Part shown: piece by piece, positions 12,801 to 27,927 of the stretch
Layout: the number at the start of each line of letters is the position of its first letter
How positions within the stretch are numbered: the first letter of the stretch is position 1
Assembly: GCA_963920705.1 (NCBI GenBank)
Contig: OY987234.1
Span: 6,707,851-6,771,850 of the forward strand
Origin: Odiellus spinosus
Taxonomy: Eukaryota > Arthropoda > Arachnida > Opiliones > Phalangiidae
Reading direction: 5' to 3'
DNA: 64,000 bases
Position numbers and translations under genes: made by a program
The notes under the pieces: generated by a model
Told to the model about the DNA's origin: nothing
Database searches by the model: none
What the model saw: only the letters and a program-made list of their open reading frames with translations

Positions 12801-15800
12801 TTATATTCATACTCCATAAATCCATCTCTTTCTCTAGACTCGTTCGCACCGTAATCTTAAAATTCATTTTTAAAAGTAAGGTTTTTTAAAACTGGCCCCC
12901 CATTTCGAAGTTGGTTTCGCGAACGGAGATGTATTTCTCTCTCCGTCTCTCACGTTTAAAAGAAGCGCTCGGAATAATTTTCTTTTAAGAAATCGTTTAA
13001 GTCTTCTTTCGTTCTTGGCATCTCTAGGATATTTATCCCCGTAACCTTTCTTCTTCCTGACTAGAACCCCGAGTCGCTTTCTCTCTCGCGCGCGGGATGC
13101 GCGTCACGCCATTTCTAGCCGCTCTTGATCTTCTCACGCGGAAAGCATCATCTCTTTCGATCCCGGGATGATAGAGGCTGAGAGACGCCCGAAGGAATGG
13201 GATATCTTAGTTAGTGAACCCCTCGCGCCCGCTAAGACGTTTTAAACCGCTATTTCGGGAGCAACTATGACGCGGGCAGCATCGCACCCCTCCAATTTTC
13301 GTTTTCCTTCGGGTCGGGACTAGTTTTTTACGTAATCCTTAAGTTTTAATATAATGGAACGCGCTTCCTGGAAAACAAAAGTTTATTTATCTAGAAACAA
13401 TTCGTTTAAAGTCAGAGCAATACTAAGTATACGAGTACGACTCGTATAGTATATTCTTTCCTCCTTTCACTCTATCGCTGCGTTATCAGAATTAACTATT
13501 ACGATGATTTACGTTTTCAAATTAACGGGGTGTTAGATTACGGGTGGAATCATCTTTTTCACGTGTGCGTACATAGTAATATCTATCGGTTCCTAGCCAC
13601 CCCGTTAATTTAGCTAGCTTAGTCATCAATTGGAAAGGTCTCCTTATAACGGCACAAAACCCCAACTTATCTTTATCACGGAGGTCTTCGAACCTTAACT
13701 AACATTGCCTCGACACTCGCGGTGGCCACGGTACAACTCGGGTGGTAGACTGAGCATTCCGTAAGCGACTGACAGACTGATAGTCACTTTAGAATTGGTT
13801 TTGCAGACTGCAGTTTGGTTTCGATACGTGCCTTCGATTAGTTCTGTGGTGTAAATTGGTTTTAATTAATATATCTAAAAAAATATCAAGAGCTTCTTTC
13901 TTTCGCTATATCAAGTAACGGTGGTTTTAATATATTTTTTCTCAACGTTACGCGTAAGACTTGTCAAAAAACGAACGGAAAGGGACATCTGGATGTCAGC
14001 GCTTTCAAAAAGTGGCGACGTATGTTAGATGTCTATTCGTAATACCCTTACGAATACTGTTTAAAGCCGCTAAAGAAAATTTGCTTTCTAAAACCAAGAT
14101 GCCTCGTTCTTCCCATTTTTCCATCCCTTTCTTCCTCTTCTTCATTCGGTCCAATTACTGGTACTTACGCGCTATCATCTTGGCGCTAAGTTTCCGGAAA
14201 CGTCCATCTCGAGGCACAAAAGACGTCAAGAGCTAGCTAGATAGTCTCCCAGAGACTCGTGGTATAGAGAAATGTTTCTTAGAAATATCTGGCGTTGTTA
14301 GGTTCGAGCTCTTTTTCCCTTCTTTCCCCCTCGCAGTCAGAAACGGTTTAACTTTACACCACTTACGAAGGCTTAGTTTCCCTCGTGTCCCATTGTCACG
14401 GTTTAAAAGAGACGAGCGCTACGGACTGGGTTCGTCTCTGACGTAAACCCGAAAGCGTTTCTTTTTCACTCGCTGGCGTAATTAAGCGACGTTTCTCAGT
14501 CGAGCATCGGAATTCGGAACGAGCTCGGAATTTCGATTCCGTACAACAAATACCGTTCAACCTATTTGAACGATTAAGTCCGTCTCTTAGGTAAGGGACT
14601 CGGAGAATGGTAGGGATTTATCATCCTTTATGGGCATCGTACCCGTTATTTCGTTTTACTCGAACGTTGCTCGGTAATTCTTCTCGTCTTTCTCGACTAT
14701 AGTTCTCGCGGAACTATTAAGAATTTCCGTCGACATCCTATTGTATTGTTTCTTCTTCTGGTTGGCGACTCGGGAGTATAATGACATTTCCCCCCTCCGA
14801 CTTGGGGTTTCTTTCATTTTTAGTTTCAGTTACAATTTGCGGCTCGTTTAAAGCTTACTACTAACTTAGTTCTCGTTTAAGGAACCAATCCGTACGTAGT
14901 CGTATTGGGATGTCTACGAGCTTCCTGATATATTTCTTAGCTATATTCGTTGAGAAATTGAAAGAAATCTAAATTTATCCGCGCTATACGGGCGCCTTCG
15001 AGGTCTTTCTCGAGCCGCGGATTTCTTAATTAGCCCGTTGGCTTTCCCGCCCTATAAGCTTTCAGCGAGTTTTCCAACTCGACAGGGATGATTTATTCGA
15101 GAAAGAGAGAGAGAGAGAGAAAGAGAGAAACAAAAAGAGAGATGTCTGGATGCGTCGGAGCTACAGTAGTTACTCGTCCGTTTGAAACAAAAACATCTCC
15201 GCAGAAATGATTTCTTTCCATTTCCCGCACTCAGTATTTTTCCTCGACTCTATACATTGTAACCCTCCGAGTGATTCTTTTTGTCGAAACCAACTATTTT
15301 CGCCTCTTAATAATTATTCAATTCGGAGTTTCTCCTCCCGACGCGAAACATTCCCTCACTTCGTAAATTCATTCATCTTTTCATTTTATCTTTTTTTGGG
15401 GGGAAATTATATACAGAATAATACATAAATAGACCTATTCTGTTTCGAATAAACTACGGATAATTTTAAATAAGACGACATTAACAAAATATAAATAAAA
15501 TAACAAAAAGTTTAGGAAAAGACCAGTACCCATGCCTCTGTCTGTAGAAAAACTTTCTTAAAGACACGTGATATAGCCAACTTCGATGAGGTAATCTTTC
15601 CCCGGGAATATTTCGAGTCTGAAGCCTCACGGTCTAGCGTATAGCGTAAGTTGAATGAGGAAAAACTTGTTCTCGTCTCTCCACGCCCGTAGGCATGAAT
15701 TATTATGTAGCGGCTCTCAGTACTAAGTTATCTTCAGGTGAATAAGGTGAATAGCTGCAAGGGGGATGGAAATAAATTTCCGAAATGTTTTTTACCTCAT

Positions 15801-18800
15801 CTGTGGTCATGCCCTTGACTATTTGTTATTTTGTCTAATTTTGTTTTATCTAGTCTTAACTATGAAGGTTACCTTTGATAACCGATGTAGAGCCTTATCC
15901 TATCAATAGTTAAAATATTGCCAGTTTTTGAAATTGACAAATTAATTATTAAATCCGCCTATTCAGTTGTATCAGTTCGTCTTTTGGAAGCGTGGGCCGT
16001 GTCCGAAGTCTCGTTTCCGGTTCCCGAAGATACCAACGGCACATCATGGACCAGAATGGAAGATTCTTTGGTCCTTCCCGCTCAAGCCGCTTTGGGATCC
16101 TCTTCAGACGGTATATTTATATTATTAAATTTAACGACCATTAATTTCACGACATTGTCTAATCGCCTTTAATGTCTCGGTGATCGAAGGCGTCGTGAAA
16201 GTTGTGTTCATGGCGTTCAATAAGATCCACGACTTCCTCGGTTACCACGGTCACTTGGACGGAGGTCCCTTTCAAACTGGTCGTAGCGGAAGCGACCCCG
16301 ATGGCCTGGCCAACGCTACTTTCATAGTCAACTCGAGAGTGTTGTCGGCTTCCGTCAACGGATACCACGTCGTCAGGTTATTGGAGCCGGTCATTGTCAC
16401 CTTGAGGCATCTTCAAGTAAGAAACAATTAACACTGATAATTAACGAGGAATTAAAATAATAATAATATTAATAAAGGAGGAAACCCTAATGTTGTAATT
16501 AATTGAATATAATTTATTTATTTCGTAGGAGGACAATGTTTCGAGTCCGCAGTGCGTGTTTTGGGATATTAACGCCAGGTAATTATCGAACACATTTTTA
16601 TAGTTGAGCCTTGTTCACTATTTACGAGATATCATTTCGTTAACGGTTTTTCTTTTGGTCGCAGGAGTTGGTCTGGCAGCGGTTGTTGGGTTCGAGGGTT
16701 CAACGTCACGCACACAACGTGCGCTTGCAACCATTTAACCAATTTCGCTTTAGTCATGGAAGTCTCAGCCACCCGGGTAAGTTCATTTTCTCTCGCGTAA
16801 TTCCTTAAAATATAATCTTCAAACGGAGTCTGAAAAAGAAAAATCAAGGTAGCTCAATCAATTCAAAGTTGGAACCTAGGAATGATCGTATATTTCAAAG
16901 GAAAATTGACTTTTCCATTTCATACTCCCTTTTTCAATTATACGCTAATTATTTTCCCCGTCAAAATCGTGAGAATTATTTATTTCAAAGTTACATAACT
17001 TATCCCTTTTAACCTGAGTGTAAAATATTGTCCGTTACTCAAACTATCAAATCACTCGGGACCAATGTCAACAGGTGGTTTTTCCCGCCTTTATTAATAC
17101 TATTAAAGTACTTTGCATCTCGTTATCTTACGATCGTTTCATACAATCACGCGATGATGCCAAAAAATATATTTTTGGTCTTTAAAAAAAAAAAGATGTC
17201 TTGTTTAAGACTAACAAACCGAAACCGACTTGGTTTTTCGATTATACCGAAGCGAAAAAAAAACATCGTGAGAGCGCCAAAAATATTTTATTTAGGCCCG
17301 CGGGATTTTAAAAACTTTAAAAGAACACGTGTTCTTCGAAAGTTCTTAAAATGAACGCGTAACGTATTCGAAAATAGATGACGCCGGTAAACGGATTTGA
17401 CGTTTAGGAGTTGCGCGTTCGAGCTAGGTCAAGTGGGAACGCGTAGTACGCGAACCTATAGACTTCCTTTAATCTTAAAACTCGGAATTTGCGAGTCTCG
17501 ACTATAATTTTCGAGAATTATAAACAAATCTTTTGGTGGGGGTAGCGATTCGCTACCGTCGCACCGTGTAGATGTTTACGTTTTAAATTCTGGCTCGAGG
17601 GCATATTTTTTAGTATTTTTGTCCCACATAATCATCAAGCCAAGTTTTAATATAGCTCTGTGACGCTATAGCTACACTCATTCCTTAAGGTCGATGTAAT
17701 TAATCCTTAGGGAAACATTTAAAGGTTCAATCTCGCAGCAATTAAAAAATTGTTTAAAAAACTGAAATCTTACATCGATGGTAAATAGACCTTTAAAAAA
17801 ATAGCCTAAAGGGTGCTTTCCAGTATAGTATAGATTTTTCAAGCTGTGAGAAAGTGGGGTAACGGTAGAAATGGCGTCTTAAGTTTGGCACTTTTAAAAG
17901 TTTTTATATCGGGAGCAGTCGTCTTTATCAATTTCAAACCGTTTCACTAACTACATAGAAATAATTTTAAAATTAAACGGTACGTTGCCTTTTTTTATAT
18001 TGCAAAATTAATATTAAATTTCAAGTCCTGAATGAAATACTACTATCATCCAAAACTACAGAATGCTAAAGCTGCCTAGATTAACTGTAGTCCAAAAGTA
18101 AAAATAATGTTGATATACTTTTAACTAATTTTTTAACTACTTTTTTAACTGGTTTAAAAGTATGGCAACTCCATTTTAATTTGTTACTTCCGACAAAAAC
18201 GGTATTTTCTAATGAAATTTTATAGTTTAAGCTGCCCAAAAATTTGACCAATCATTTAAGAAAACACTTTTGTAACTTGTGGGAGGAAGTTTAACCGAAA
18301 AGAAAACATGTAGGGTATTTTTTTAGGGGTCGTTTCACTTTTATACTTTTGAATTCCATTTTTGCATTACTACATTTAATATAATGTAGTAGACTGATTA
18401 AGAAACGCCTACTCACCACCGTGAAGACCTCTTGAGTAGGAATACGTGTTGGGTTATTTTATTAGCGGCCTCAACTCTGTAAGAAGCAACCAATAGGAAC
18501 GATCCCTTTATTAAAGCGTCACCTATAATCTACATCTTATCAATGTCTAAAAGAGCAATTTTGTGGCCATTAGGGAGAGTCGTACTTTGAGTATAAAGGC
18601 GGAACTGTTTGCCAAGTTCAGGCTTCTCAAATTACGTCATGGCGCGCGACATCACTCGTAACGCCTGGCCCTAAGGAATTCGAATAGATCCTATACGCGT
18701 AAATAGCGGAACCTACTTTTTTCCTTCTTCTTCCAACCCGAATGGCCGCCCAACGCTAATAATAATTATTTGATCCGCATCCTTGAGATTACTTTGCCGC

Positions 18801-21800
18801 GTCTTTCCAGACTAAATTATCTTTCGTCTGTAATAATTTTTTTTGTTTTTGTTTTGACAGGTTAAGAACCCGATGTTGGTGACCCTTCACCTGGTGACCA
18901 CTGTGGGATGCGCCATCGCCATTGTTTTCCTTCTCTTGACCGCCCTTGTACTTCTTCTTTGCAGGTAAACAATTATGAACTTTCTTTCAAATTTGGCACT
19001 GCCATATAAGCAACCCGAGCTTCTATGCGAAAATAGATCTCTCGTAGGCTGCTTAAAGTTAAAGGGAGAATGCAACCTAATAACCTAATCCATCAGTAAA
19101 CAAATATTAAACTAGAAATAAATTTAAAACTTGCCCTGAAAATAGGCTTAGCTACATTCATGGAGATTCTGAATTTCATCGCATTGATGTGTCGACGACT
19201 TTTAATAACATTCGTTTCATAGCTGACCCTTCAATGCGAAGAAATTCAGGATTTCCATGAATCTCGTTAAGCCTATTTTCGGGGTTAGTTTTAAATTGAT
19301 TTCTAGTTTAATATTTGTTTGAAAATTTTTTTACTGGTAGATTAGGCATATTTAGACGATGTGGGATCGATGAAAAAATACTTATTAGGTTGCATTCTCC
19401 CTTTAAGAGGTTTCATTTTAGTTTTAAATATCCATAAGGTAGGCATAGATTACGCTTTTTCGAATGCCCCCTTAATTGCTCGGTATTTTGTCCGCGTGAT
19501 ACTCTCTCTCTTTTTGGAAATGGTCAACACCCGCCTTAATAACGTAGTCACGGATCGCGTTTCAAAAATTTGCACGCTCGCCAGACCTCGACGATCAGAG
19601 CCAGGATTTGAAGGCGTTTATAGCGATAGGGATGCAGCGGGGATCAACAGGGGGGAAGGTTATATTCTAGCTTTCATTCCATTTCCCTCCACACACACAC
19701 ACACACACACACTTTTCTTTTAAGACTCGTGGATTTGATGGATTCCACATTATGCAAAAGCGGCAACGGTCGCGCGTGCTTGGAATCGTGCCCTCAAAAA
19801 TAAATGGACCCCCGAATTTTAAAAGAGGGGGAAAAAAAAAAAAAAATTAAAACACCATGGAATTATAAAGCCTGTCGCTCACAACCGAAACACTATATTC
19901 TTAAGCGGGGTCAAATTAGTCGAGTCGTACTGTAAAACATCTTTATATCCGTATTTCGTTATAACTAAGAAATTTCTAGGACTTGGCTTTGCAGACGACA
20001 AAGTATTTGGTCAAGGTTATTGGTTATAACGAAAAAGCTAACTTCTTCGTTAGAGCAAGGCATCGTCCGCTAATTCTAGGCCTGAAAATTTCCATTCGCT
20101 TAAAAAGGCCGCCTGAAATAAACCAAACCTGAATTCCTCAAAAGGGCCGGGCCAAAAAGTTCGCCACCATTGGTTCACTTTGGTTGAATTCAAATTTAAT
20201 TTTAAAATCAATTTCATTGTACGATAAGTAGACTAGCCTTTTTTACGTTTGACCCGGTCATTAGCTTCGTTCGATTATCGCGTTATTGATGACCTTCCTG
20301 ACCTTAAACTGGACACGGCTGGCTCTGATTTAAACCATTGTAATTAATTTTGGTTTCTGTGCGCGATGGGTTTTATCAATTATAGATGATGGGCAAAAAT
20401 AATCCTTGCCAATTAAATTTAATTACAGCCCCCCTTCTTTGAATCAACACGAATTTAACCCCATCCCACTCATTTAAACCTTAATTAATTTGATTTTTCA
20501 GACTTACATTTTTAATTTTTGTGTTTGGGGAATTTTTTTGTGAAAATCATTAGTCTAGAATTTGAATTCCGGGTTCAGTCTCTTAAGGGTATAATAATTG
20601 GCCTTAACTCGAGTTCGCTCGCGTTTGTTCCGTTTGTTCCGCTTTTAGAAATAGCTAAATGTAAGCCTCGTTCACACTAGACTCTGCAATGACGGAAATA
20701 AGATTAGTTTCGAATTGGAAAATTGTCCAGTACCCCTTTACACAAATTTAAGGCTATCGGACATTTTCAAAAAATTATCAGCCATTGACAGATTTCCTGT
20801 AAAAGAAAATGATTTTTCTTATTGGACAAATGTCCATTGACCCTTTCTAGAAAATGAAAAGTAATGATATATTTGGAAAATTTATCTTATGATGTCCAGT
20901 CACCCTGTACTAGACTTTGAAACCGCGATTTAAAACGTTATGGAAAGGTCAAATGGTAAAATTTTGCGGTCAACTGTACTTATAATTTCCCAATAAACTA
21001 AATTATTACCCCAAAAAGTTGAGGTGATTTGTATATTCAAAACAGTTTGAAAATAGTTTCAAAGTACCTTGTGTGAACGAAGCTATTTTGGTTTGTAAGT
21101 CGGGTTCAAAGACATTCCCGAGGGCCACTGCAACCGTGACCTACGTGAGACGGGGCGTTTTTTTGATGTGACAAGCGAAACCGTGCGGGGTAATTCCGAG
21201 GTTAAGGTATAATACACCCCAATGTTTTATGGGAACCAAGCGTAGCAACGAAACATATTATTCTAGGAAACTTGTTTAATAATTATTATTAGATAGACTA
21301 CCTTAAGAAATGGGACTTTTGTCGTTTTGCCTTTGCAGATCAGTCATGACTGAAGTCGTATAATGTCAAATCTGGTAAAACTATTCTTCACATGAATTCA
21401 ATCGCGTGATTTTTCACACCCAAATTAATTCATATATAATCTTGGACCTTCTTGGTTACGGGACCCCAAATCATTTATTACTAGAGATACAAAACGCGTG
21501 TGTTTATTTAAAAACTAAATATGTCCCGGTATTAAAAGGCAAACTACACATTGTACAACCAGTTTCGAAGAACTTAATATTGCGACATTAATGTATTGAA
21601 AAAATCATTTTTAATATTCTAAATTACAATTTTGGTTAGACTTTAAATCCATTTTCAAAATATTTAAGAAAATGAAAGGCCCATTTTTTAATATCAACTA
21701 GGATCAATCCATTAATCGTTAGAAAAAATCCTTTATCCTTATTTACTTAGTGGTCCTTAATTTTTTTAGTATATAGGCTATCAATATATATACGTTTAAA

Positions 21801-24800
21801 AAAATGAGTACCATGCTTAAATAATGATTTCATTAAATGACCTTTTTGGTGTATGTTAGGGGACCACATTATGGCCATTTCTGGGTCTCGCATTTTGGTC
21901 CCAAGTGAAAATAAAAGTGGATTTGACTTCCTCTGGCCTCGCCACTCATTTCAAATGTAGTGGGACCGTAAAATTAAACTTCGGGATAGGGCCACCAATT
22001 CCAATAAATTTCCTCATGCCCGCGTCGCGATCTACCTTAAATCAACTCGACTGTCCATATAGTAAACATCTCGCGACGGAATCCCTAAGCCTCGGCCCAG
22101 TATAATTCTTTCGGGAATTAATGGCGATCCCGTATACGGATCCAAGTTCACGAGTTTCTTATAAATGGAATAAATAGATTTTCTTAATTAGTTTTCGCGG
22201 TTTTTCTTGGCGAAGCTAAAAAGACGAAATTCCGTGACGTTGATTTGGTCTTAGTGGTTGAGGCTTTCGTCGAGGTCTCTCCGCTTGTATTTGGACTAAC
22301 GGGAGTGGATAGGTCCTTGATGGAACGACTTGGGGGAAATGTTATTTATTCCCTCGGATTCTCTTTAGCCTTCGTCAGCGGTTTAACAATATATAGAAAA
22401 GACTTGGCAAGCCGAGCTGAGAGAAGCGCTAGCTAGCTATAGCTTTATAGCCCCGGACCGCGAAAAGAAAGAAACTCTGGAAGAGTTAACTCCCGCTAGA
22501 GTTTCAATTCCCATCCTGGGATACGTTACGACCATCGATCTTCAGCCGCCAGAAAGTTACCTAACCAAGCTATAGAGAGACCAGGCCATGTCCATCTATA
22601 TATTTATACGAATCGCTGGGACTATTTTTATCCGGGTCGAACGTCTGTCACGTTGCAAACTGTTTTCGATCTAGATATAGAGTATATAGTAAATTGGTGA
22701 GCTTAGTATAGCGACTCTTTTCAGGTATAGCATTTTAGAAGTTGGTGAAAAAGACACGCGGTTCAAAGGTTGGCATTAACAGCAATAACTGTATAACGAC
22801 CATGGAACTAAATTAAGGACGGTTCTCCGGCATATAGTTTACGCTACACTCTCTGAAGAACCTTCCTTAACAAATCCTTCTTAATTTCAAACGCCCACAC
22901 CAAAATTTGTTGATTAAAAACGGAAACCGTTACGCTCTTAACGCTACTTACTACTAGGAAAATTGAATCGGTACTATTTCGTGGTTGCAACGAAATCCCG
23001 CTAGGGGAGTTGCCAACGAAGGTATTTTTCAGATTTTCTTGTCCGCGAACTGTTCCTAAATTAGTTTCATGTAGCGGTTCTATCCGTAGATCAAATATAG
23101 GTTTAGCTAGATTTAAATTGGCGATACTTTCATAGATATTACGACGCGACATCTATGGGCCCTAGTTGAAAGGAGCATGGGCGTCGGTTGGATTTTCAAA
23201 TCGGGAGGGGGCGATCGGGGCACTAATCAGGGGAGGAAACCCATGTATTTTGTAAAAAAAAAAAAGAATTGAGAGAGGGGTAGTTTTGAATTGGGGGGGG
23301 GGGGCACAGTCCCTCCCAACCCCTGTAAACGAGAAGTTTGGTAAATTGGGATATCAATTTCGTTTCTTTATTTGATGATATATATTTTTATTTCATCTTG
23401 ATTTGACATCGCTAAGAGATAAAGGTGATATAATTTAAACCCAATTGTAATATATTACGTAATTAAGCAATTGGGAAATCGAAGCCCCCCTCTCTGTTCC
23501 TACCCTAGCGAAGCTACCCTCGTTTTTAAAAAATGAAAATTTTAATGATTTTTATTTTTTATCTATTTGAAACAGAGGCGTGAAAGGTGATCGCGCCACC
23601 ATTCACAAACATTTGGTCGTTTGCTTGTTGCTGGCGGAAGCCGTTTACTTAGCCGGGATCCATCAGACTTCGACTCCGGTGGTATGTTCCGTGGTGGCCG
23701 GCGTCCTACACTACTTATTGACGGTGGTCTTCGCCTGGCTGTTGGCCGAATGCTTCGACTTGTACGCCACCGTCTCGGAACTCTTCCCCATCGAGAAGGA
23801 ACGCGTTCGATGGTACGCTCTCTTGTCCTACAGTGTCCCGGCTGGAATAGTGGCCATCTCGTCCGCCGTTGACCCCACCAGTTACGGCACTCCTACTTAC
23901 TGTTGGATCAACGTCGCCAATTACTACGTTTTCAGCTTCGTTGGACCAGCTATGATGGCCATCTTGGTAAGTCACAAATTGTTTTAGTTAATTTGCTTTT
24001 AAATCTTGATGGAGGTATTTTTAACGAAATTGCGAACAGCCTTCTACACTTAAATTTGTATCTCGGCTTTAAAAAAACGCGAACATTTAGTTCAATATCT
24101 TAGAGTGGTAATTACAGTAGTTCACGCATTTTCTTAGATATTTGCTCATTATTTTTTAATTTCCGCCTCTATTTCTTAATACCGAATGTAAGATTATGTT
24201 TCACCCTTTGACCTCACGATCCACGGACATACGGTGGCTAAATTTGACGCAGTAAGATAGCATTGATCTGGAATGATTTAATTAGTAAGGCGAATCGCGT
24301 AATATTTGATTGTGATTTTTACGACGTGTGGCGATGTTCAATCTATAGCGTCTTTTAGCATCGGGCCATCCCGTAATTAAACCCGGCGCAATATAGCCGT
24401 AGCCTTATTACGACGTGGAAATACCCCGATACTTTAAAGGCTATATATATTCTCATGATGCGATAGATTATATATATATGTATATATATTGAAAATTATC
24501 CAAACCCGCGTTCGCCCCCTAATTTGAATGAAGACACTTCGTGAGCTGCCTTTTAAACCCCCAACTCCCACTGATAAGGCTTAAGATTTCACTAGGCTCA
24601 GAGATAGTCCAATTTAACCTTAAGAAAGCCCGATATTATAAAAGAAAAATTTTACCTAAAATGTAGAGTTATAATAACTGAATGCCGCGATTGATATTGA
24701 GTAGAGTTTGAATCATAGGGAGGTTTCTGTACGTTCTAAGCTAGAACCCCGTCTTTTCTTTAAATTATTTCTTATCGATAAAGATAATGGATAGATTTTT

Positions 24801-27800
24801 CAGGCTTGAAGTATCCGCTTGAAATTGTTTTTGTAGAGAAAGACCTGTCGGTTCAACTTTTATTAGTGATAGTTTAAAATTTAAACCAATTTATTGATAT
24901 GAAAAGGGAAGAAAACGATGCGCTCGGTGTTTTCCATATTTTTAGCTTTAATCTTATTAGTTTTGTCTAGCTGGACAGACTTAACTCGGTAGCTCTTCGA
25001 CTTCTTGACTTTTCAATTTTTAAAAAATATTTTTTTTTTTTTGGTTGGGAATCGTGACGGTGTCTTTAATTCTGGCGTAGCTAGTACTCGTATCCCGTCA
25101 TTGTGTTACGTGTGTGTTTTATGTTAGGACTATGGCACTCGTTGTTAAATATACGTGGATTATTACAAAGCCGAGGCTTAGTCGCGCCATCATCGCACTA
25201 CTGACGAGGAAAATGCCATGGCAATTTTTTAACGTTTCCCGCCTCTTCTGTTATTTAATAAGCTATATTTTTGGTCGGAATTTTTAAGCGAGTACTCGGT
25301 GTGGCTATTAGGATTACAAAAAAGTTGTAGTAGTAATAACGGTAGTTAATTCCTTGGTAGTTCTTTATAAATTAAATAGACTTGATATTCGTATAAACTA
25401 GGGGAGCTATTTCTTCCGCGTCCTTAAAAAAAGGTATAGGCGTCTCTTCGCGGTCATTGTAGGCATTACATTCCGAGAGAAAGAAAATAAAACCCCTCAA
25501 CATCCAGAGAAATAAGGCGGTTGCATATGGCAAATGAGCACTTTAAAAAAATTTCGTGGTCCATTTTTAAAAATTAAACCAGAGGGGTGCATGTGGTCAA
25601 GGATTATTCGAAATGTTTATTGATTCTTGTATATTTGGAAGTTTAAGTTTAGAACTACAATTTTTGTAGCCTGTAGGTCGAGGCATTGAGAGCCAATTTA
25701 TTAGTCTTTGTGAAATTGTGACTGTCTGCATTTCAATGAACTTGTTTAGCCTAGCTGACGACGTGCCCTGGTCAGTGGATAGTTTATTTATTTCAGGCCA
25801 GGGGGTTAAACTTTTCTCACCCTGGTATATACCCAATGGAGAAGAGACGTCACTTGATATTACATCGCACTATCTAGAATGTTTCTCGAGATAAATGATA
25901 GGAGTTAAACGCCTTGGTCCATACAGAGCTTAACCGAGTTAAACGTTCAATCCACCTGGTGAAAAACAGAACTAAAACATAGTGATGACCAAAGATCTTA
26001 AAACGCTGCACTAAGAGATATGCCTCTTTCCTTACTGGTCTGCAGATGGCGCCACCTGTCTCTAGAAGTCACTTTTTATATAAGAGGCGTATCTCTATAG
26101 CGCAATTTTTTAGGATCTCTGGTGATGACGTAATCCTATCACTTGGTTCTGTTCACCACTCGCCGTATGTATTTCAATCTGGTTTTTACTAAATTCGTAA
26201 CTAACCATCTTGTTTCTCGGGATCACCCAGGCAGGGGGGCGCTTGTTCCTATATATTTCGGTACCGTCTGCTCATTTTCTTTTGAAAATAGTAATTTTTC
26301 GTAACGTTACGGACTGATAAGCTGCAACCGAAATTACACCATCAATCAAAAAAACAATGTTTTTTTTTCTTCCCATGTTTTTCGAGGAATAAACCTTCGT
26401 AAGTCGTTTAGAAGTTATCCCTGTATATACTACTAATAGTGTATATAGTAATGGGTTGTAGAATTTAATCGCGTCTCGAGACGAATAATTATGATTGAAA
26501 AGCGTAGATCCAGACGAGAAATACTTATTATTGCTTCTAAAGTTTACGCAGTACAATTTAATAAGGTTAATTCAATTGGATTTAAGATTGAATCAACGCG
26601 TCTTTTCATAAGCAATTTAATAGAAATAAGTAAGGATATTTATGGTTATTTAATTATTAAATTAGAAATTAATACGGATAGTGGAAAGTTTGAAAGCCCG
26701 CATCCGATTGTAGTATTAGAGCAACGAATCCCACACAGTCTTAAAAAGTCAATCACTTTACCTTTGCTAGCATAGTCAAATTCAAGAAAAAACCTTAGAT
26801 TTTTTGCGTGGCTCTTACTAAATGATGGTTAACCAAATTTATATATTAAATATAGGGTTTATTATTTAAAATAAAAGTAACCAATTACGCCCTTTTCTAT
26901 CAAGGTGGCTCATCACAATGGTGAGAGCTTTACAATTAAAAATAGTCTTAAATTTAAAAAGTCGAAGTGCAATTTCAGAAATATGAAAATTTAATCTCTA
27001 GTATAGCATCAAACATATTATAACTTTACAAATTCTAATGAACGCTCTAAGTGCGCTACACCTATTTTACATTAAATTTTATCTAAGATTTGTTTACGAA
27101 ACTATCACTTACTATGAAGTTAAATAATACGTATCAATGCGCCCCAAGTATGCTAATGCTGAATTATGTACTCTTGGAGAAAAAAAAAGTGAACTTTGAG
27201 CTGATAATTCAGCCCCACTTTCTAAAAAGAGCCACTTTTAATTTTTACCACGAAAAAAAAAAAGTTTCAAATTCGAAAAAATTCATAATTTAGCTTAGAC
27301 TTAAAAAGAAAATGAGGGGGATTTCTAGCGAGTTAGCGCGCTGTTAAAGGGCAGAGTTTTTTATTTCACAAAATGAACGAAGGAAAGGGGGTGAGCGTTA
27401 TTTAAATCCGCCGTCTGCTACAGACATTGCGGTTCATTAAAAATAGTGGAAGCGAAGCGAAAACAGCCCTGAGAGTAAGAGAGTGAGACGGGGGAGAGAG
27501 ATCGCTTTTAGCATTACGAGGAACCGAGGCCCGAAAAAAATATATAAATAAGCTGGTTGAAATGAAGCTAGAACTTACGATCTATCGTAAATTTCTCTGG
27601 CGCTCCGTAACGCTACAATTCCGCAAAAAGCAATTTTGTACTTTCAGAAAATACGAGCCAGAACCGCCCCGAGCGCCCTCTAGCCTCTTTACACCACTCT
27701 TTTTTTTACTCCGAACAAGTTCTAGACTTTCCACCGAGTTTTAATATTAAGAAAACCGAGTTTTTTTTCTTTTGGTCCGAAAAAAAAAAAAAAAAGGATA

Positions 27801-27883
27801 TTACTCAGAAATAGTTGAGAATATTAGAAGAGCTGGCGACAGGGACCATTTCACCATCTTTCTAAGTTGTATGTGTAGTTCAT

Positions 27884-27927
<44 letters not shown>

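Larger units (their letters stand above)
18965..23575 (+). other. Intron, 4.6 kb
   Basis: It separates TM1 from TM2. It contains a TTAA-flanked foldback element, an element with AAGCCTCGTTCACAC ends, a CA microsatellite and a run of ten or more G near 23,296. No coding signal was found outside these. Confidence 0.75.
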
